Below, piece by piece: positions 18,307-27,671 of a stretch of DNA of 64,000 nucleotides (positions are counted from its first letter, which is position 1; each line of letters starts with the position of its first letter). This DNA is from Aurantiacibacter suaedae. GTDB lineage: Bacteria; Pseudomonadota; Alphaproteobacteria; Sphingomonadales; Sphingomonadaceae. The notes under the pieces are model-generated. The model was not told the origin of the DNA, made no database searches, and saw only the letters and a list, made by a program, of their open reading frames with translations. The position numbers and the translations under genes were made by a program. The stretch is from assembly GCF_005434915.1 (NCBI RefSeq), contig NZ_SKCG01000003.1, forward strand, positions 124,001 through 188,000, given 5' to 3'.

Positions 18307-19959
18307 ATGACAATCGCCCCATGGCTTGCCGGTGCCGCCGCAGTGGTGGTGCTTGCGGTGAAGGCCTCGAAGCGCCTGCAACTGAGCCGCGCCAAGCACA
18401 AGGGGCTGGTCGGTCACGTGCGCATGGCCAAGCGGATGAGCCGCCTGCTGCCGTTCTACGATTTCGACCGCGACCAGTTCTTCGCCGCCGATGGCGCGCC
18501 CGCTGATGTGGTGGCGCAGCGCGAGGCGGGGTTTGCGCGCCTCTCGGCCCTGTTCAAGGAGCGGTTCCCCAAGAGCGCGGCGGCCTCAGACGAGATGCGC
18601 GACAGCATCCCTGACATTGCCTTTACCGGTACCTATCGGGTGCCGTTCCCATTCAGCCGGGTGGTGCGCGAGGCGTTATCCTCGGGCAACTTCTATGCCG
18701 CCAGCGACGGCGTGATGCTGACCGACCTCGACGGCAACCAGTTCTATGATCTTACCGGTTCCTATGGCGTGAACCTGCTCGGGACCGATACCTACAAGGG
18801 CTTCATGAAGCGCGGCGAGGAGACGGTGGCTGCGCTCGGCCCGGTGTTGGGCGGCCTGCATCCGGTGGTGTCCGAGAACGTGAAGCGGCTGAAGGCGATC
18901 AGCGGGCTTGATGCGGTGAGCTTCCATATGTCGGGCACCGAGGCGGTGATGCAGGCGGTGCGGCTGGCGCAGTATCACACCGGGCGCCAGCGGATCGTGC
19001 GTTTTGCCGGGAGCTATAACGGCTGGTGGGGCGATGTGCAGCCGGGGGTAGGCAACCCCGTCTCGGCTGACCGCACGCTGACCCTGGCGGACATGAGCGA
19101 GCAGACGCTCAAGGTGCTGGCGAGCCGCAAGGACATTGCCTGTGTGCTGGTCAACCCGTTGCAGGCGATGCACCCGAACAGCAACGCGCCGGGCGATAGT
19201 GCGCTGGTGGATTCGAGCCGCGGCGTACGGGTGGACCGGGCCGCCTACTCGGCTTGGCTGGCGCGGCTGCGTGAGGTCTGCACAAAGGCGGGCGTGGTGC
19301 TGATCATCGACGAGGTGTTCACCGGCTTCCGCCTTTCTAAGCATGGCGCGAGCGAATATTTCGGCGTGCAGGGCGATCTGGTAACTTACGGCAAAACGCT
19401 GGGCGGCGGCTATCCGGTGGGCGTGCTGTGCGGCCGGGCCGACCTGATGAAGCGGTTTCGCGACGACCGCCCCGCCGACATCTGCTTCGCGCGCGGGACA
19501 TTCAACTCGCACCCCAGCGTGATGGGGGCGATGGACCAGTTTTTGCGGTGGCACGCCAGCGCCGAGGCCGATGCGGCTTACGCAGGCGTGGACGACAAGT
19601 GGAATGCGCGCGCCGATGCGCTCAACGGGCGGCTCGAGGCCGAGGGTTTGAGCCCGCGTGTGGGCAATCTCGGCACGGTGTGGAGCACGTTTTACACCAG
19701 GCCCTCGCGCTATAACTGGATGTTCCAGTTTTATCTGCGCGCCGAGGGGCTGGCGACCGGCTGGACCGGCTCGGGGCGGTTCATCTTCTCCTTTGCCTAT
19801 GGCGATGCCGAGTTCGCCGAAGTGGCGGACCGCTATGTGGCCGCGGCACGGGCGTTCGAGGCGGATGGCTGGGCGTGGAGCGGTGAGGGGGTGACGAACA
19901 AGGACCTGAAGCGGCAGATTTTGCGTGAGAGCTTGCGGGCGAAGCTGGGGCGGGGGTAA
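18307..19959 (+). CDS. membrane-anchored class III aminotransferase, GSA-aminomutase-like
   Basis: This is a 550-residue PLP enzyme of the class III aminotransferase fold. It shows FHMSGTEAVMQAVRLAQ, the FAGSYNGWWGD region, LIIDEVFTGFR, and the Schiff-base lysine K363 in VTYGKTLGGGYP. The closest named family is glutamate-1-semialdehyde aminomutase. About 100 extra N-terminal residues include a hydrophobic segment (about 4-18) and a basic stretch, so it is probably tethered to the inner membrane. Alphaproteobacteria normally make 5-aminolevulinate by ALA synthase, so a heme role is unlikely. It is divergent from psd with 65 bases between starts. An amino-group transfer on a lipid or polar headgroup is an inference only. 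Confidence 0.85.
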   Translation: MTIAPWLAGAAAVVVLAVKASKRLQLSRAKHKGLVGHVRMAKRMSRLLPFYDFDRDQFFAADGAPADVVAQREAGFARLSALFKERFPKSAAASDEMRDSIPDIAFTGTYRVPFPFSRVVREALSSGNFYAASDGVMLTDLDGNQFYDLTGSYGVNLLGTDTYKGFMKRGEETVAALGPVLGGLHPVVSENVKRLKAISGLDAVSFHMSGTEAVMQAVRLAQYHTGRQRIVRFAGSYNGWWGDVQPGVGNPVSADRTLTLADMSEQTLKVLASRKDIACVLVNPLQAMHPNSNAPGDSALVDSSRGVRVDRAAYSAWLARLREVCTKAGVVLIIDEVFTGFRLSKHGASEYFGVQGDLVTYGKTLGGGYPVGVLCGRADLMKRFRDDRPADICFARGTFNSHPSVMGAMDQFLRWHASAEADAAYAGVDDKWNARADALNGRLEAEGLSPRVGNLGTVWSTFYTRPSRYNWMFQFYLRAEGLATGWTGSGRFIFSFAYGDAEFAEVADRYVAAARAFEADGWAWSGEGVTNKDLKRQILRESLRAKLGRG

Positions 19960-20008
19960 TTGAGTATTGGGCTGGTGTCAGGCCGCACGCCAAGGCTAAC
20001 CCAAAGCG

Positions 20009-20335
20009 GTGTCCTTCTACGCCTATCTCCTGCGCTGCAACGATGGCTCTTACTACGCCGGCCACACCGACGATCTTGAACTGCGCATGGCAAAACATGC
20101 GAGTGGTGCACTTGGCGGGTACACCGCCAAACGGCTGCCGGTGGTGCTGGTCTGGTCGGAAAGCTTCCCAACCCGCGACGAAGCTTTTTCCGCCGAGCGC
20201 CGGATCAAAGTTTGGGGCAGGGCCAAAAAGGAAGCGCTGATCGTGGGAGACTGGGAACTGCTCTCCCAACTTGCGCGCAATCGGCAGGGGTTTGGGGCCA
20301 AGGACAGCGCGTGGCCTTCGACAGGCTCAGGCTGA
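20009..20335 (+). CDS. GIY-YIG nuclease superfamily protein (small, YhbQ-like)
   Basis: The first ~90 residues form a compact GIY-YIG domain: FYAYLLRCNDGSYYAG supplies the two Tyr motifs, DLELRMAKH the Arg/His helix, and AERRIKVW the Glu of the active site. The activity of such small proteins is poorly defined. The start is GTG at 20009 with only a weak ribosome site. The last residues (WPSTGSG) and the stop come from a REP-like repeat at 20315-20340. The end of the gene has therefore been replaced or extended by the repeat, and the native C-terminus may have been different. Confidence 0.85.
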   Translation: MSFYAYLLRCNDGSYYAGHTDDLELRMAKHASGALGGYTAKRLPVVLVWSESFPTRDEAFSAERRIKVWGRAKKEALIVGDWELLSQLARNRQGFGAKDSAWPSTGSG

Positions 20336-20340
20336 GCGGG
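20315..20340. repeat. single REP-like element overlapping the GIY-YIG stop codon
   Basis: The sequence CCTTCGACAGGCTCAGGCTG followed by AGCGGG matches the elements at 9886-9912 and 9933-9959. It supplies the final codons and the TGA stop (20333-20335) of the GIY-YIG gene. An inverted partner is not evident in the next 30 bases. Confidence 0.75.
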
Positions 20341-20366
20341 GATGAGCTGTGTGAGGTGCGCTCACG

Positions 20367-20398
20367 AAAAAAGCCGGAGCGCCTCTCAGCGCCCCGGC
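20367..20398 (-). terminator. rho-independent terminator for the 20429-21031 gene
   Basis: Read on the minus strand, a 10-bp stem (20398-20389 with 20382-20373, one G-T pair) with a six-base loop is followed by six T (20372-20367). It is placed just after the stop of the four-helix membrane protein gene. Confidence 0.85.
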
Positions 20399-20428
20399 CT
20401 CTCAATTCTCAAACGCGGTGCTAGAAAA

Positions 20429-21031
20429 TCACCCCCGCGACGGCCGCCACGCAACCGCAGCCTTGGCGCATTCACCCGGCGCTTTCATGTAGAGCTTGAA
20501 GTCGGTGAAGGGATCGGTGATGATCTTGGTCACCCACACGATGCCGGTCTCCACGTCGCGGATGATAAACAGCTGCGCCATGCGAAACAGCATCGCGCCG
20601 ATGCCGAGGCCCAACCAGATCATGCCGAGATTTTCGAAGAACATCCGGGCGCTGGTGAAGGGCTCCGAAAACAGGCCGAAGAACGTGGGGTTGAGATAGA
20701 GCACCACAGGCGAAATCGCCCACAGGCCCATCAGGATCACCTTTCGGAACAGGTTGTAGCCAACCTTGATCTCTTCCTTGTGCTCGTGCGTGGCCTCGTT
20801 GACGTGGTCATAGCCCTTCGGCTCGAAGAAGAAGTGCCCGGCCTGTCGGCTGGTCATGGCAAAACCCCATGCCAGCAGCGCGGCCAGCCAGGGGTAGTTC
20901 CAGAGCAGCACATAGCTCAGCAGGAAGGTGCAAGCGCTGAAGAAGTGCAGCGCCTGATTAATGATCGACTGGTGATAGTAGCGGTGGTCGTCCCAGCGCT
21001 GTTCGCGCAGGTGTTCGCGAAAACCGGTCAT
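20429..21031 (-). CDS. four-helix membrane protein with Mpo1/DUF962-like histidine motifs
   Basis: This 200-residue protein has about four hydrophobic segments. Before and inside the first are H20, N25 and H29 (YYHQSIINQALH). After the second comes GHFFFE (65-70), and further His residues follow (H76, H82, H84). The pattern HxxxxNxxxH plus GHxxFE resembles the DUF962/Mpo1 family, whose yeast member is an iron dioxygenase that alpha-oxidises 2-hydroxy fatty acids from sphingoid-base breakdown. The match is by eye and remote. I chose the ATG at 21031 because CGGAG lies eight bases upstream; a GTG nine bases earlier is possible. pmtA lies 54 bases upstream on the same strand. Confidence 0.6.
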   Translation of the reverse strand: MTGFREHLREQRWDDHRYYHQSIINQALHFFSACTFLLSYVLLWNYPWLAALLAWGFAMTSRQAGHFFFEPKGYDHVNEATHEHKEEIKVGYNLFRKVILMGLWAISPVVLYLNPTFFGLFSEPFTSARMFFENLGMIWLGLGIGAMLFRMAQLFIIRDVETGIVWVTKIITDPFTDFKLYMKAPGECAKAAVAWRPSRG

Positions 21032-21085
21032 TCTTTGCACTCCGTCCGAATATCATTGTCCAAGTTATGACAAGGAAATTTCAAG

Positions 21086-21754
21086 TCATTCCGCCAGTTT
21101 GCGGTATCTCAGCATTGAAAAGTGTCCGAGCGGTGGCAATGGTGTGTTCTCAACCAGCTCGACGTGTCCATTTATCTTAGCCCAATTTGCATACCGGGCA
21201 TATGGAAATTCTGTCCGGAACCCCAGCCTCTTCGTCAGAGGCATCAAGAATTTCTCTATCCGCCCGCGCAGGCCCACGTTGGCACCGATGCGCGTGGTGA
21301 TGATGATCTCGCCGCCGGGCTTCGCCACGCGCACGAATTCGTCGAGCGCCGCTTCAGGGTGGGGGCAGGAGGTGATGATGTACTGCGCCATGACAACCTC
21401 GAAGCTGTTGTCCTCGAAGCGCATGGCCTCGGCATCCATCACCTGAATGTCCTCGACATTGTCGAGTCCCAGCCGCGCCTTGCGTGCGCGCGCCTTGTCG
21501 AGCATCGCATCCGACAGGTCGACCGCCACCAGCCGGGTGCTGCGCTGATAGTGCGGCAGGGAAATGCCCGTGCCCACGCCCACTTCGAGCACGCGTCCGC
21601 CCTCGGGCAGCGCGGCCTCGGCGGCGCGGATCGCGTCGGAGCGGCCTTCGGTAAAGACCTTGCCGAACACCATGTCATAAACCGGGGCCCAGCGATCGTA
21701 GGCGGCGGTGACCGAAGTGGTCTGAAGGTCTGCGCGTTGTGCTCTGCTAGCCAT
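21086..21754 (-). CDS. pmtA: phospholipid N-methyltransferase PmtA-like
   Basis: This is a class I SAM methyltransferase of the Rhodobacter PmtA type, which converts PE to phosphatidylcholine in three steps. The 222 residues carry motif I VLEVGVGTG, AVDLSDAMLDKARARK, and a loop with AQYIITSCPHPEAALDEF. The N-terminal YDRWAPVYDMVFG is typical of the family. The PE substrate would come from psd in the same region (17405-18241). Other class I methyltransferases share motif I, so the exact substrate is inferred. The start at 21754 is well placed; clpB starts 212 bases beyond on the other strand. Confidence 0.85.
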   Translation of the reverse strand: MASRAQRADLQTTSVTAAYDRWAPVYDMVFGKVFTEGRSDAIRAAEAALPEGGRVLEVGVGTGISLPHYQRSTRLVAVDLSDAMLDKARARKARLGLDNVEDIQVMDAEAMRFEDNSFEVVMAQYIITSCPHPEAALDEFVRVAKPGGEIIITTRIGANVGLRGRIEKFLMPLTKRLGFRTEFPYARYANWAKINGHVELVENTPLPPLGHFSMLRYRKLAE

Positions 21755-21911
21755 AAGGGCGCGCTATGCGGGCCTTTCGTTTCAGGCGGGAGACGAAAAT
21801 ATGACCATCGCAAGAATGCGATGCGGCTCCCATGCGACAAGCGCGCCTGAGGGGCTTTACCCGGCCCGACCGAACACCAAATATAGCCGGGACATTTATT
21901 TGCGCCTCGGG

Positions 21912-21939
21912 CTTGTGTTGCCATTATGCAACACTATCT
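21912..21939 (+). promoter_or_regulatory. sigma-32-type heat-shock promoter of clpB
   Basis: CTTG (21912-21915) and CTATCT (21934-21939) are separated by 18 bases, close to the alphaproteobacterial RpoH consensus CTTG-N17/18-CYTATNT. A perfect 7-bp inverted repeat fills the spacer and touches both boxes (GTGTTGC 21915-21921 and GCAACAC 21928-21934). The element ends 27 bases before the clpB start. Confidence 0.6.
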
Positions 21940-21966
21940 CGGCGGAGAAAGGATTAGGGGTACACC

Positions 21967-24546
21967 ATGAATCTCGAAAAATTCACCGACCGGGCGCGCG
22001 GCTTCCTGCAAAGCGCTCAGACCGTGGCGATCCGCATGAACCACCAGCGCATCAGCCCGGACCACATTCTCAAGGCCTTGCTGGAAGATAGCGAGGGCAT
22101 GGCCGCCGGGCTGATCCAGCGCGCCGGGGGCGATCCGGCACGCGCGGTCGACGCGGTTGACGCGTCGCTGGCCAAGTATCCCGCCGTTTCAGGCAGCGGG
22201 GCGCAGCAGACGCCGGGGCTCGACAACGATGCGGTGCGCGTGCTCGACCAGGCCGAACAGGTTGCGCAGAAGGCGGGCGACGAATATGTCACCGTCGAGC
22301 GCTTGCTGATGGCGCTGGCGCTCGCCAAGACCACCGCCGCTGGCAAGGCGCTGGCCGATGCCGGGCTCACGGCCGAGGCGCTGAATGCCGCGATTAACGA
22401 GCTGCGCGGCGGGCGCACGGCCGACACGGCTAGCGCCGAAAGCGCCTATGACGCGATGAAGAAGTACGCGCGCGACCTGACGCAAGCGGCGAAGGACGGC
22501 AAGCTCGACCCCGTGATCGGGCGCGACGAGGAAATCCGCCGCACGGTGCAGATTCTCGCTCGCCGCACCAAGAACAACCCCGTGTTGATCGGCGAGCCCG
22601 GCACCGGCAAGACCGCCATCGCCGAAGGCCTCGCGCTGCGGATCGCCAACGGCGACGTGCCCGACAGCCTCAAGAATCGCACACTGATGAGCCTCGATCT
22701 CGGCTCGATGATCGCGGGCGCCAAGTATCGCGGCGAGTTCGAGGAACGGCTCAAGGCGGTGCTTGACGAGGTGAAGGGCGCCGATGGCCAGATCATCCTG
22801 TTCATCGACGAGATGCACACGCTGATCGGCGCGGGCGCGTCTGAGGGCTCGATGGATGCGGGCAACCTCCTGAAGCCCGCACTGGCGCGTGGCGAGCTGC
22901 ACTGCATCGGTGCGACCACGCTCGACGAGTATCAGAAGTACGTCGAGAAGGATGCCGCCTTGCAGCGCCGGTTCCAGCCGGTGTTCGTCGATGAACCTTC
23001 GGTCGAGGATACGATCTCGATCCTGCGCGGGATCAAGGAGAAGTACGAGTTGCACCACGGCGTGCGCATCACCGATGCCGCAATCGTGGCGGCGGCGAAG
23101 CTGTCCGAACGCTACATCACCGACCGTTTCTTGCCCGACAAGGCGATCGACCTGATGGACGAGGCCGCCAGCCGCATCCGCATGGAGGTGGAGAGCAAGC
23201 CCGAGGAAATCGAGGGGCTCGACCGCCGCATCATCCAGCTGAAGATCGAGGAGCAGGCGCTGACTAAAGAAAGCGATTCCGCCTCGAAGGACCGGCTTGC
23301 GACCCTGCGTGAGGAGCTGGCAAATCTGGAGCAGCAATCCTCCGAGCTGACCACCCGCTGGCAGAACGAGCGCGACAAGATCCATGCCGAGGCGCGGATC
23401 AAAGAAGAGCTAGACGCGGCGCGGATCGAACTCGAACAGGCGCAGCGCGGCGGCGATCTCGCCAAAGCGGGGGAGCTTTCCTACGGGCGCATCCCCGAGC
23501 TGGAAAAGAAGCTTGCCGAGGCCGAGGGGCAGACGGAAAACGCCTTGCTGCGGGAGGAAGTGACCGAGGACGACATCGCCTCCGTAGTCAGCCGCTGGAC
23601 CGGGGTCGCCATCGAGAAGATGCTTGAAGGCGAACGCGAGAAGCTGCTGAAGATGGAAGAGGTGCTCGGCCAGCGCGTGATCGGGCAGGCTGATGCGGTG
23701 AAAGCCGTCTCAAAGGCCGTGCGCCGGGCGCGGGCGGGCTTGCAGGATCCGGGGCGGCCGCTCGGCAGCTTCCTGTTTCTCGGCCCAACCGGCGTCGGCA
23801 AGACCGAGCTGACCAAGGCGCTCGCCTCGTTCCTGTTCGACGACGACAACGCGATGGTCCGCATCGACATGAGCGAGTTCATGGAGAAGCATGCGGTGAG
23901 CCGCCTGATCGGCGCGCCTCCGGGCTATGTCGGCTATGACGAGGGCGGGGTGCTGACCGAGGCGGTGCGGCGCCGGCCCTATCAGGTGGTACTGTTCGAC
24001 GAGGTCGAGAAGGCCCACGCCGACGTGTTCAATGTGCTGTTGCAGGTGCTCGACGATGGTCGCCTGACCGACGGGCAGGGCCGCCAGGTCGATTTCTCGA
24101 ACACGCTGATCATCCTCACCAGCAACCTCGGCAGCCAATACCTGTCGAACCTGGGCGACGATCAGAAGGTGGCGGACGTGGAGCCGCAGGTGATGGAGCA
24201 GGTGCGCGGGCATTTCCGCCCCGAGTTCCTGAACCGGCTTGACGAGATCATCCTGTTCCACCGTCTGGCAGCCGAGCACATGGCGCCGATCGTGAAAATC
24301 CAGGTCGGCCGGGTGCAGAAGCTGCTCGACGAGCGCAAGGTGACTCTGGATCTGACCGAAGCTGGCCTGCGCTGGCTGGGCAGGGTGGGATATGACCCGG
24401 TGTATGGTGCAAGGCCGTTGAAGCGTGCGGTGCAGCGTTACCTGCAAGATCCGCTCGCCGAGATGATCCTTGCGGGCAATGTGCCCGATGGCTCGACCGT
24501 TAAGGTCGACGAGGGCGAGGGGGAGTTGGTGTTGACGGTGGCCTGA
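21967..24546 (+). CDS. clpB: ATP-dependent disaggregase ClpB
   Basis: ClpB is a cytoplasmic hexameric AAA+ unfoldase that resolves protein aggregates with DnaK. The 859 residues follow the standard order: N-domain (about 1-145), AAA1 with Walker A GEPGTGKT (209-216), the coiled-coil middle domain (about 400-530), and AAA2 with Walker A GPTGVGKT (606-613). The pore loop [10 protein letters not shown] and the C-terminal [19 protein letters not shown] are present. A GGATTAGGGG ribosome site precedes the ATG. A probable heat-shock promoter lies just upstream, and a bidirectional terminator follows. Confidence 0.98.
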   Translation: MNLEKFTDRARGFLQSAQTVAIRMNHQRISPDHILKALLEDSEGMAAGLIQRAGGDPARAVDAVDASLAKYPAVSGSGAQQTPGLDNDAVRVLDQAEQVAQKAGDEYVTVERLLMALALAKTTAAGKALADAGLTAEALNAAINELRGGRTADTASAESAYDAMKKYARDLTQAAKDGKLDPVIGRDEEIRRTVQILARRTKNNPVLIGEPGTGKTAIAEGLALRIANGDVPDSLKNRTLMSLDLGSMIAGAKYRGEFEERLKAVLDEVKGADGQIILFIDEMHTLIGAGASEGSMDAGNLLKPALARGELHCIGATTLDEYQKYVEKDAALQRRFQPVFVDEPSVEDTISILRGIKEKYELHHGVRITDAAIVAAAKLSERYITDRFLPDKAIDLMDEAASRIRMEVESKPEEIEGLDRRIIQLKIEEQALTKESDSASKDRLATLREELANLEQQSSELTTRWQNERDKIHAEARIKEELDAARIELEQAQRGGDLAKAGELSYGRIPELEKKLAEAEGQTENALLREEVTEDDIASVVSRWTGVAIEKMLEGEREKLLKMEEVLGQRVIGQADAVKAVSKAVRRARAGLQDPGRPLGSFLFLGPTGVGKTELTKALASFLFDDDNAMVRIDMSEFMEKHAVSRLIGAPPGYVGYDEGGVLTEAVRRRPYQVVLFDEVEKAHADVFNVLLQVLDDGRLTDGQGRQVDFSNTLIILTSNLGSQYLSNLGDDQKVADVEPQVMEQVRGHFRPEFLNRLDEIILFHRLAAEHMAPIVKIQVGRVQKLLDERKVTLDLTEAGLRWLGRVGYDPVYGARPLKRAVQRYLQDPLAEMILAGNVPDGSTVKVDEGEGELVLTVA

Positions 24547-24569
24547 GGCCTCGAAAACAGCTCAGCCCA

Positions 24570-24609
24570 GCGAAAAGGGGAGGCAGATCGCTCTGCCTCC
24601 CCTTTTCGC
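24570..24609. terminator. bidirectional terminator between clpB and the TonB receptor gene
   Basis: A perfect 18-bp stem pairs 24570-24587 with 24592-24609 around the loop TCGC. A-rich and T-rich ends (AAAA at 24573-24576, TTTT at 24603-24606) serve both strands. It lies between two convergent genes. Confidence 0.88.
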
Positions 24610-24626
24610 TTAGAAACAGTCCCGGT

Positions 24627-27600
24627 TTAGAAGCCCAGCGTGTCCATGCGAATGCGGATGCCAGCGAAGAAGTAGCGGCCCAGCCAGCCGGTCTGCGCGC
24701 GTATGGAGCCCAGTTCGGGCATCTCGTTGGTGAAGTTGTTCACACCGGCGTAGATCGAAAACCGCTGTTCGCTGGTGGTGTACTCTACGCGCGCGTCGTG
24801 AATGAAGCGGGCATCGTAGTAGATGTATTCCGGCGCAGCGATGTCCGGGTTTCCGGCAATCACGTCATTGGTATAGCGGCTGCTCTTGCCGATGTACCGC
24901 AGGCCGTAATTGACGTTCCAGTTGTCGTTGCTCCAGGTCGCGTCGGCATTGCCGTTCCACTCTGGCGAACCCAGCTCGCCCTTGTCGGCATTGACAATGC
25001 CGCCGTTGGCCGGGAGGAAGTTGAGCTTGTCGAGATAGCCGAGCGTACCGCGAACTGCGATCTGGCTGCTGGCTCCCAAGTCGTGCGAATAGTTCAGCGT
25101 CATGTCGGCACCGGCGGTTTCGAAGAACGCCACGTTGACCGGCTGCAACTGATATCCCGCAACATAGCCCGTGCTCGGCGAGCGATCGACCCGCTGGCAG
25201 AACTCGTTGTCGAGGCTCGCCGAATCTACGCAGAATTCCGCCAGACGTGTGAGTGTCGTCGTGTTGATGGCGTTTTCCAGGTCGATGTCGAACCAGTCGA
25301 AGCTGATTGAAAGACCGGGAAGGAAGGCCGGCTGAAGAACCACACCGGCGGTCCAGGTGGTCGCTTCTTCCTGCTCAAGGTTCGCATTGCCCGAAGCGAA
25401 CCCGGCGATGCCGGCGCTTGAAACGACATCCGATGCGAAATCGTAATTGTCGTAGTCGATGCCGAGCCCCTCGATCAGGGCGCGGCAGTTTTCGGCACGG
25501 AATGCCGTGCCATTCGCGATGTTGGTCGGATCGCAGGGATCGTCGAGCTGGGAGAAAGCTCCCGTAGCCGGAGCGAACAGCTCGGTGATGTTCGGCGCAC
25601 GGGTAGCCTGCGAGTAGCTGCCGCGCAAGCTGATGTCCCTTGCCGGAGCCCATACGCCGGAGACCGACCAGGTGTCCGAATAGCCCGAGGTCGAATAGTC
25701 GGAGACGCGCAGAGCCGCATTGAATTCGAGCCGATGGGCGAAGGGCATGTCGGCCAGAAGAGGGACATTCAGCTCGGCAAAGGCTTCGTAAACGTCGAAC
25801 TCGCCGCGCTCGTCCGCGAGGAGGGCAAGGTCGGACAGAACGCTCTTGCTATTCTGAACCGAGCGGCGCGTTTTCGAGATATCGTCAACGAACGAAACGC
25901 TCTTTTCCTTGCGGTATTCCGCGCCGAACGCATAGCCAATCGGCCCGCCGGGCAGCTCGAAGAACTTGCCGAAATCGCCCGAAACGAAGCCGTTCAGAAT
26001 ATATTGGGTGAGGGTATATTCGTTCTGAAGATCGGCATTGATGAAGTTCAGCGCCGCCTGGGATGGAGCGCCGTTGCCGAACAGGTTGAGTGGTTCACAA
26101 GAACCATCACCGGCGGGAAAGGTCTGCGGCGTGGCGGGCGGCGCTTCAGCAGCACTGCCAAAGACGTTGCTGAGGTTGAACGGCACGATAGCACCGCCAT
26201 TGAGGTCCGATCGGCAGACGATGTTTCCGTTGGGCGTTCCGTTGAGGAACTGACCTTCGTCCACCGCGTCCAAGGCCGCAAAATACCGATCAAAATAGCG
26301 AAAATTGGTATTGGTATAGTTCGTGGTGTTCTGGCCGAAGGTGTAGCTAATTTCGAAATTGGCATTTTCCGCCAGTTCGCCGTCTAGGCCAACGACAGTG
26401 CGGATCACTTCACGGTCGATGTATTTGTCATGCGTGCCGAGGTCGAAGTTATCGCGCGAAATAAGAAGGCCGTCATCAAGGCCGAAACCGCTCAGGTTGC
26501 CAGCAGCAATTGTATCGCTGATCGCATCGGGGATGAAGGCATTGTCCGCAGGAATATACGTGTAAAAGTCGAAGGATGGCTGCGCCACCGTGTAGGTGTC
26601 TGTTTTGACGTATTTGCCTTCGGCGAAAAAGCTCACTCTGTCGGTGAGCTCGTAATTCCCGATGAGGTTTACGATATGGTTGACATTCTGCGCCTGCAGG
26701 TCGCCCTGATAGTTGGCCATAGGCGTATCGTCGGTGGTCGCGTCTCCGGTGGAAAGCGAGCCCGAGGCCGGAAGAAAAGTACCAGGATTGTATAGCGCGC
26801 CATCGCCGCCAAAACCCGGAGCGAGCGAGCCGTCGATTGCGACAGCGCCGCCCGGCGAGCTTCCAGAATAGCCAACAAAGGGCAGCGGAATTTCATCCGG
26901 CACCTTGGGATCGTCAATGCCCGCGTCATCGGGGTTCTGTACGAGCAGGAGCGTATCGAACTGTCCGTGAGGGCGATCGCCGTAGGCCACGCGTTCCTGC
27001 CGGCGGTATTCATAAGACAACGCTATGTTGCCGCGACCGCCATCGATGTTGTGGCCAGCCGTCACCGAGAACAGCGTGCTGTCGGCATCGTCGAAGTCCG
27101 AAATTCCCTGCTGGGCGCGCACATCGAGGCCTTCGAAGTCACGCTTCATAATGAAGTTGACCACACCCGATACGCCGTCCGCACCGTAAATCGACGACAC
27201 GCCGCCAGTCAGCACGTCAATGCGTTCGACCAGTGCGGTGGGAATGGTGTTAATGTCGACCGCCGCTTCACCGGGAACGCCAGCGACGTGACGACGTCCG
27301 TCGACGAGGACAAGGGTGCGGTTGGCGCCAAGGTTGCGCAGGTCCAAAAGATTGACGCCGGCGGCACCGGTGCGAGCCTGCGAACCGGCTGCTTCATAGC
27401 TGCCCACGGATCCGATCAGCGCAGGGGTCTGTTTAAGCAGATCGGTAAGGTCGATTTCGCCTGACTGCTCTATGTTGTCTGCAGTAACAGAGACGACCGG
27501 CGTGGCGCTGCCGGTTTCCGGACGTTTGATGCGGGTCCCTGTAACAACGATAATGCTATCGTCGCTCGCGGAGGCACCCGCTGTGCTTTGTGCGAAAGAA

Positions 27601-27671
27601 GGATTGGCCAGCAGCGCAAACGACAGGGCAATCGGAGCGCTCGCGCTTTTGAAAATAGAGTGAAGCTTCAC
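24627..27671 (-). CDS. TonB-dependent outer-membrane receptor
   Basis: This is a 1014-residue outer-membrane transporter. A signal peptide (cleavage near FAQS) is followed by a TonB-box-like DDSIIVVTGTRI. The plug domain (about 55-170) has LLKQTPALIG and YGADGVSGVVNFIMKRDF. A long beta-barrel ends in aromatic Phe (IRMDTLGF). Internal strands such as LRGSYSQATRAPNI are typical. There is no N-terminal secretin/STN domain, so signalling to an ECF sigma factor is not expected. The substrate is unknown. The gene looks less GC-rich than its flanks. It is divergent from the MTA phosphorylase gene across a 255-base region. Confidence 0.93.
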   Translation of the reverse strand: MKLHSIFKSASAPIALSFALLANPSFAQSTAGASASDDSIIVVTGTRIKRPETGSATPVVSVTADNIEQSGEIDLTDLLKQTPALIGSVGSYEAAGSQARTGAAGVNLLDLRNLGANRTLVLVDGRRHVAGVPGEAAVDINTIPTALVERIDVLTGGVSSIYGADGVSGVVNFIMKRDFEGLDVRAQQGISDFDDADSTLFSVTAGHNIDGGRGNIALSYEYRRQERVAYGDRPHGQFDTLLLVQNPDDAGIDDPKVPDEIPLPFVGYSGSSPGGAVAIDGSLAPGFGGDGALYNPGTFLPASGSLSTGDATTDDTPMANYQGDLQAQNVNHIVNLIGNYELTDRVSFFAEGKYVKTDTYTVAQPSFDFYTYIPADNAFIPDAISDTIAAGNLSGFGLDDGLLISRDNFDLGTHDKYIDREVIRTVVGLDGELAENANFEISYTFGQNTTNYTNTNFRYFDRYFAALDAVDEGQFLNGTPNGNIVCRSDLNGGAIVPFNLSNVFGSAAEAPPATPQTFPAGDGSCEPLNLFGNGAPSQAALNFINADLQNEYTLTQYILNGFVSGDFGKFFELPGGPIGYAFGAEYRKEKSVSFVDDISKTRRSVQNSKSVLSDLALLADERGEFDVYEAFAELNVPLLADMPFAHRLEFNAALRVSDYSTSGYSDTWSVSGVWAPARDISLRGSYSQATRAPNITELFAPATGAFSQLDDPCDPTNIANGTAFRAENCRALIEGLGIDYDNYDFASDVVSSAGIAGFASGNANLEQEEATTWTAGVVLQPAFLPGLSISFDWFDIDLENAINTTTLTRLAEFCVDSASLDNEFCQRVDRSPSTGYVAGYQLQPVNVAFFETAGADMTLNYSHDLGASSQIAVRGTLGYLDKLNFLPANGGIVNADKGELGSPEWNGNADATWSNDNWNVNYGLRYIGKSSRYTNDVIAGNPDIAAPEYIYYDARFIHDARVEYTTSEQRFSIYAGVNNFTNEMPELGSIRAQTGWLGRYFFAGIRIRMDTLGF

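Noticed and set aside
18242-18322. Upstream extension of psd by 27 codons
   Set aside because: It would overlap the divergent aminotransferase start and lacks family similarity; the ATG at 18241 fits known PSD N-termini.
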